The notes under the pieces are model-generated. The model made no database searches and had not been told where the DNA came from. It saw only the letters and a list, made by a program, of their open reading frames with translations. From Bordetella parapertussis (lineage in GTDB: Bacteria > Bacteroidota > Bacteroidia > Chitinophagales > Chitinophagaceae), in assembly GCA_943331005.2 (NCBI GenBank), contig CALQJX020000013.1, positions 1 to 64,000 on the forward strand: a DNA stretch of 64,000 bases. Direction: 5' to 3'. Position 1 is the first letter of the stretch; each line of letters begins with the position of its first letter. Below are positions 63,552 through 64,000 of the stretch, piece by piece. A program made the translations under genes and the position numbers.

Positions 63552-64000
63552 ATGCAAAGGATCCTGGTAGTAGATGATGATAAAGATATGCGCCTGCTGC
63601 TTACCCGTTTTCTTACTAAGAATGGGTATGTAACAGACAATGCAGATAGTGGTGCAGGTGCACTGGCATGGCTGAAGAGCAATACTCCTGATCTTGTTTT
63701 GTGCGACTTCAGGCTAGATGATATGACAGGGACGCAGTTGCTGAGAGGCGTAAAAGAACTGCATCCGCATGCGCCGGTTATCGTTATTACAGGCTATAGC
63801 GATGTGAAAGACGCAGTGGAGGTAATGAAACTGGGCGCATATGACTATGTAACCAAACCACTTTTCCCCGATGAGATCTTACTTACCATAAAAAAGGCTT
63901 TAGCTTCTACTTCCGACAATGTTACAGAGCAGGAATCAGCAAAGACTTATGTAATGCCTACTGCAGGTATAAAAGATTTGGGTAGTGACTTTTTATCTGG
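63552..64000 (+). CDS. NtrC-type sigma-54 response regulator (5' part)
   Basis: The gene starts at ATG 63552 and runs out of the window. The visible 149 residues form a receiver domain: QRILVVDDDKD (acidic pocket), VLCDFRLDDMTGTQLL (phospho-acceptor Asp), VIVITGYS, YDYVTKPLFPDEI. After it comes a short linker with the DLGSDFLSG segment that precedes the AAA+ domain in NtrC-like regulators. The AAA+ and HTH domains are outside the window. Confidence 0.85.
   Translation, partial: MQRILVVDDDKDMRLLLTRFLTKNGYVTDNADSGAGALAWLKSNTPDLVLCDFRLDDMTGTQLLRGVKELHPHAPVIVITGYSDVKDAVEVMKLGAYDYVTKPLFPDEILLTIKKALASTSDNVTEQESAKTYVMPTAGIKDLGSDFLS

Overview
The window comes from a member of the Bacteroidota, most likely a Chitinophagaceae-type bacterium. 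Three observations support this. Secreted proteins end in Por-type (T9SS type A) sorting domains, and several families are Bacteroidota-typical (BT_3928-like, DUF5723, DUF5686, DUF6600, YfhO, KirBac-type channel). Many starts, and the RNase P RNA, sit just behind a TAnnTTTG -7 element with no clear Shine-Dalgarno sequence. The sequence is ordinary chromosome: housekeeping genes are scattered among envelope genes, with no insertion sequences, prophage, CRISPR array or tRNA that I can see.

Layout. 1-10.4 kb: the 3' end of a giant 72-residue-repeat T9SS surface protein, a cystathionine beta-synthase/cysteine synthase with CBS domains, a MarC-like membrane protein, peptidase T, dihydropteroate synthase and a BT_3928-type membrane protein, then a decayed scrap of an RND efflux pump. 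10.8-18.3 kb: a SRPBCC/GyrI-like protein, a large glycosyltransferase fused to a sugar-transferase-like membrane module, two lipoproteins, a glycosyltransferase-like gene and purB. 18.4-21 kb: a compact four-gene cassette (small Cys-tailed protein, 7-TM protein, one-TM histidine kinase, LuxR-type response regulator). 21-24.3 kb: a hypothetical gene, class I aldolase and a T9SS-secreted protein. 24.5-29.9 kb: an envelope operon (YfhO, hexapeptide acyltransferase, flippase, inward-rectifier K+ channel). 30-40 kb: a HEAT protein and fmt, a TerC-like transporter, a PKD lipoprotein with a 35-residue membrane micro-ORF behind it, cinA and a thioesterase, DUF5723, VF530, rlmB, two tandem beta-barrel genes and a PhnP-like hydrolase. 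40-48 kb: parE, a LutA-like protein, sucD, a repeat-tailed DUF6600 protein, an SDR, a cytoplasmic-looking metal-receptor protein and a broken response regulator. 48-52 kb: an orphan PAS histidine kinase, a reverse-strand SRPBCC/SRPBCC/DoxX/DUF1801/small-protein operon and rnpB. 52-64 kb: an MBOAT/SGNH O-acyltransferase pair, prs, rplY with a possible structured leader, a hypothetical secreted protein, two glycosyltransferases, DinB, a deoxynucleoside kinase, a large DUF5686 outer-membrane protein and the 5' end of an NtrC-type regulator.

The most promising undescribed unit is the 18465-20960 cassette. It looks like a split two-component system in which a separate 7-TM protein may supply sensing for a minimal kinase. 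It is led by a small protein with no signal peptide that ends in a Cys/Gly-rich tail, and an inverted repeat lies upstream that could be its operator. A second theme is gene decay: a response-regulator pseudogene facing an intact kinase, an RND remnant, a frameshifted small metal-binding-like ORF, and a glycosyltransferase fusion whose phosphotransferase core appears to be missing. All family names were assigned by recognising motifs in the translations; no database search was run.
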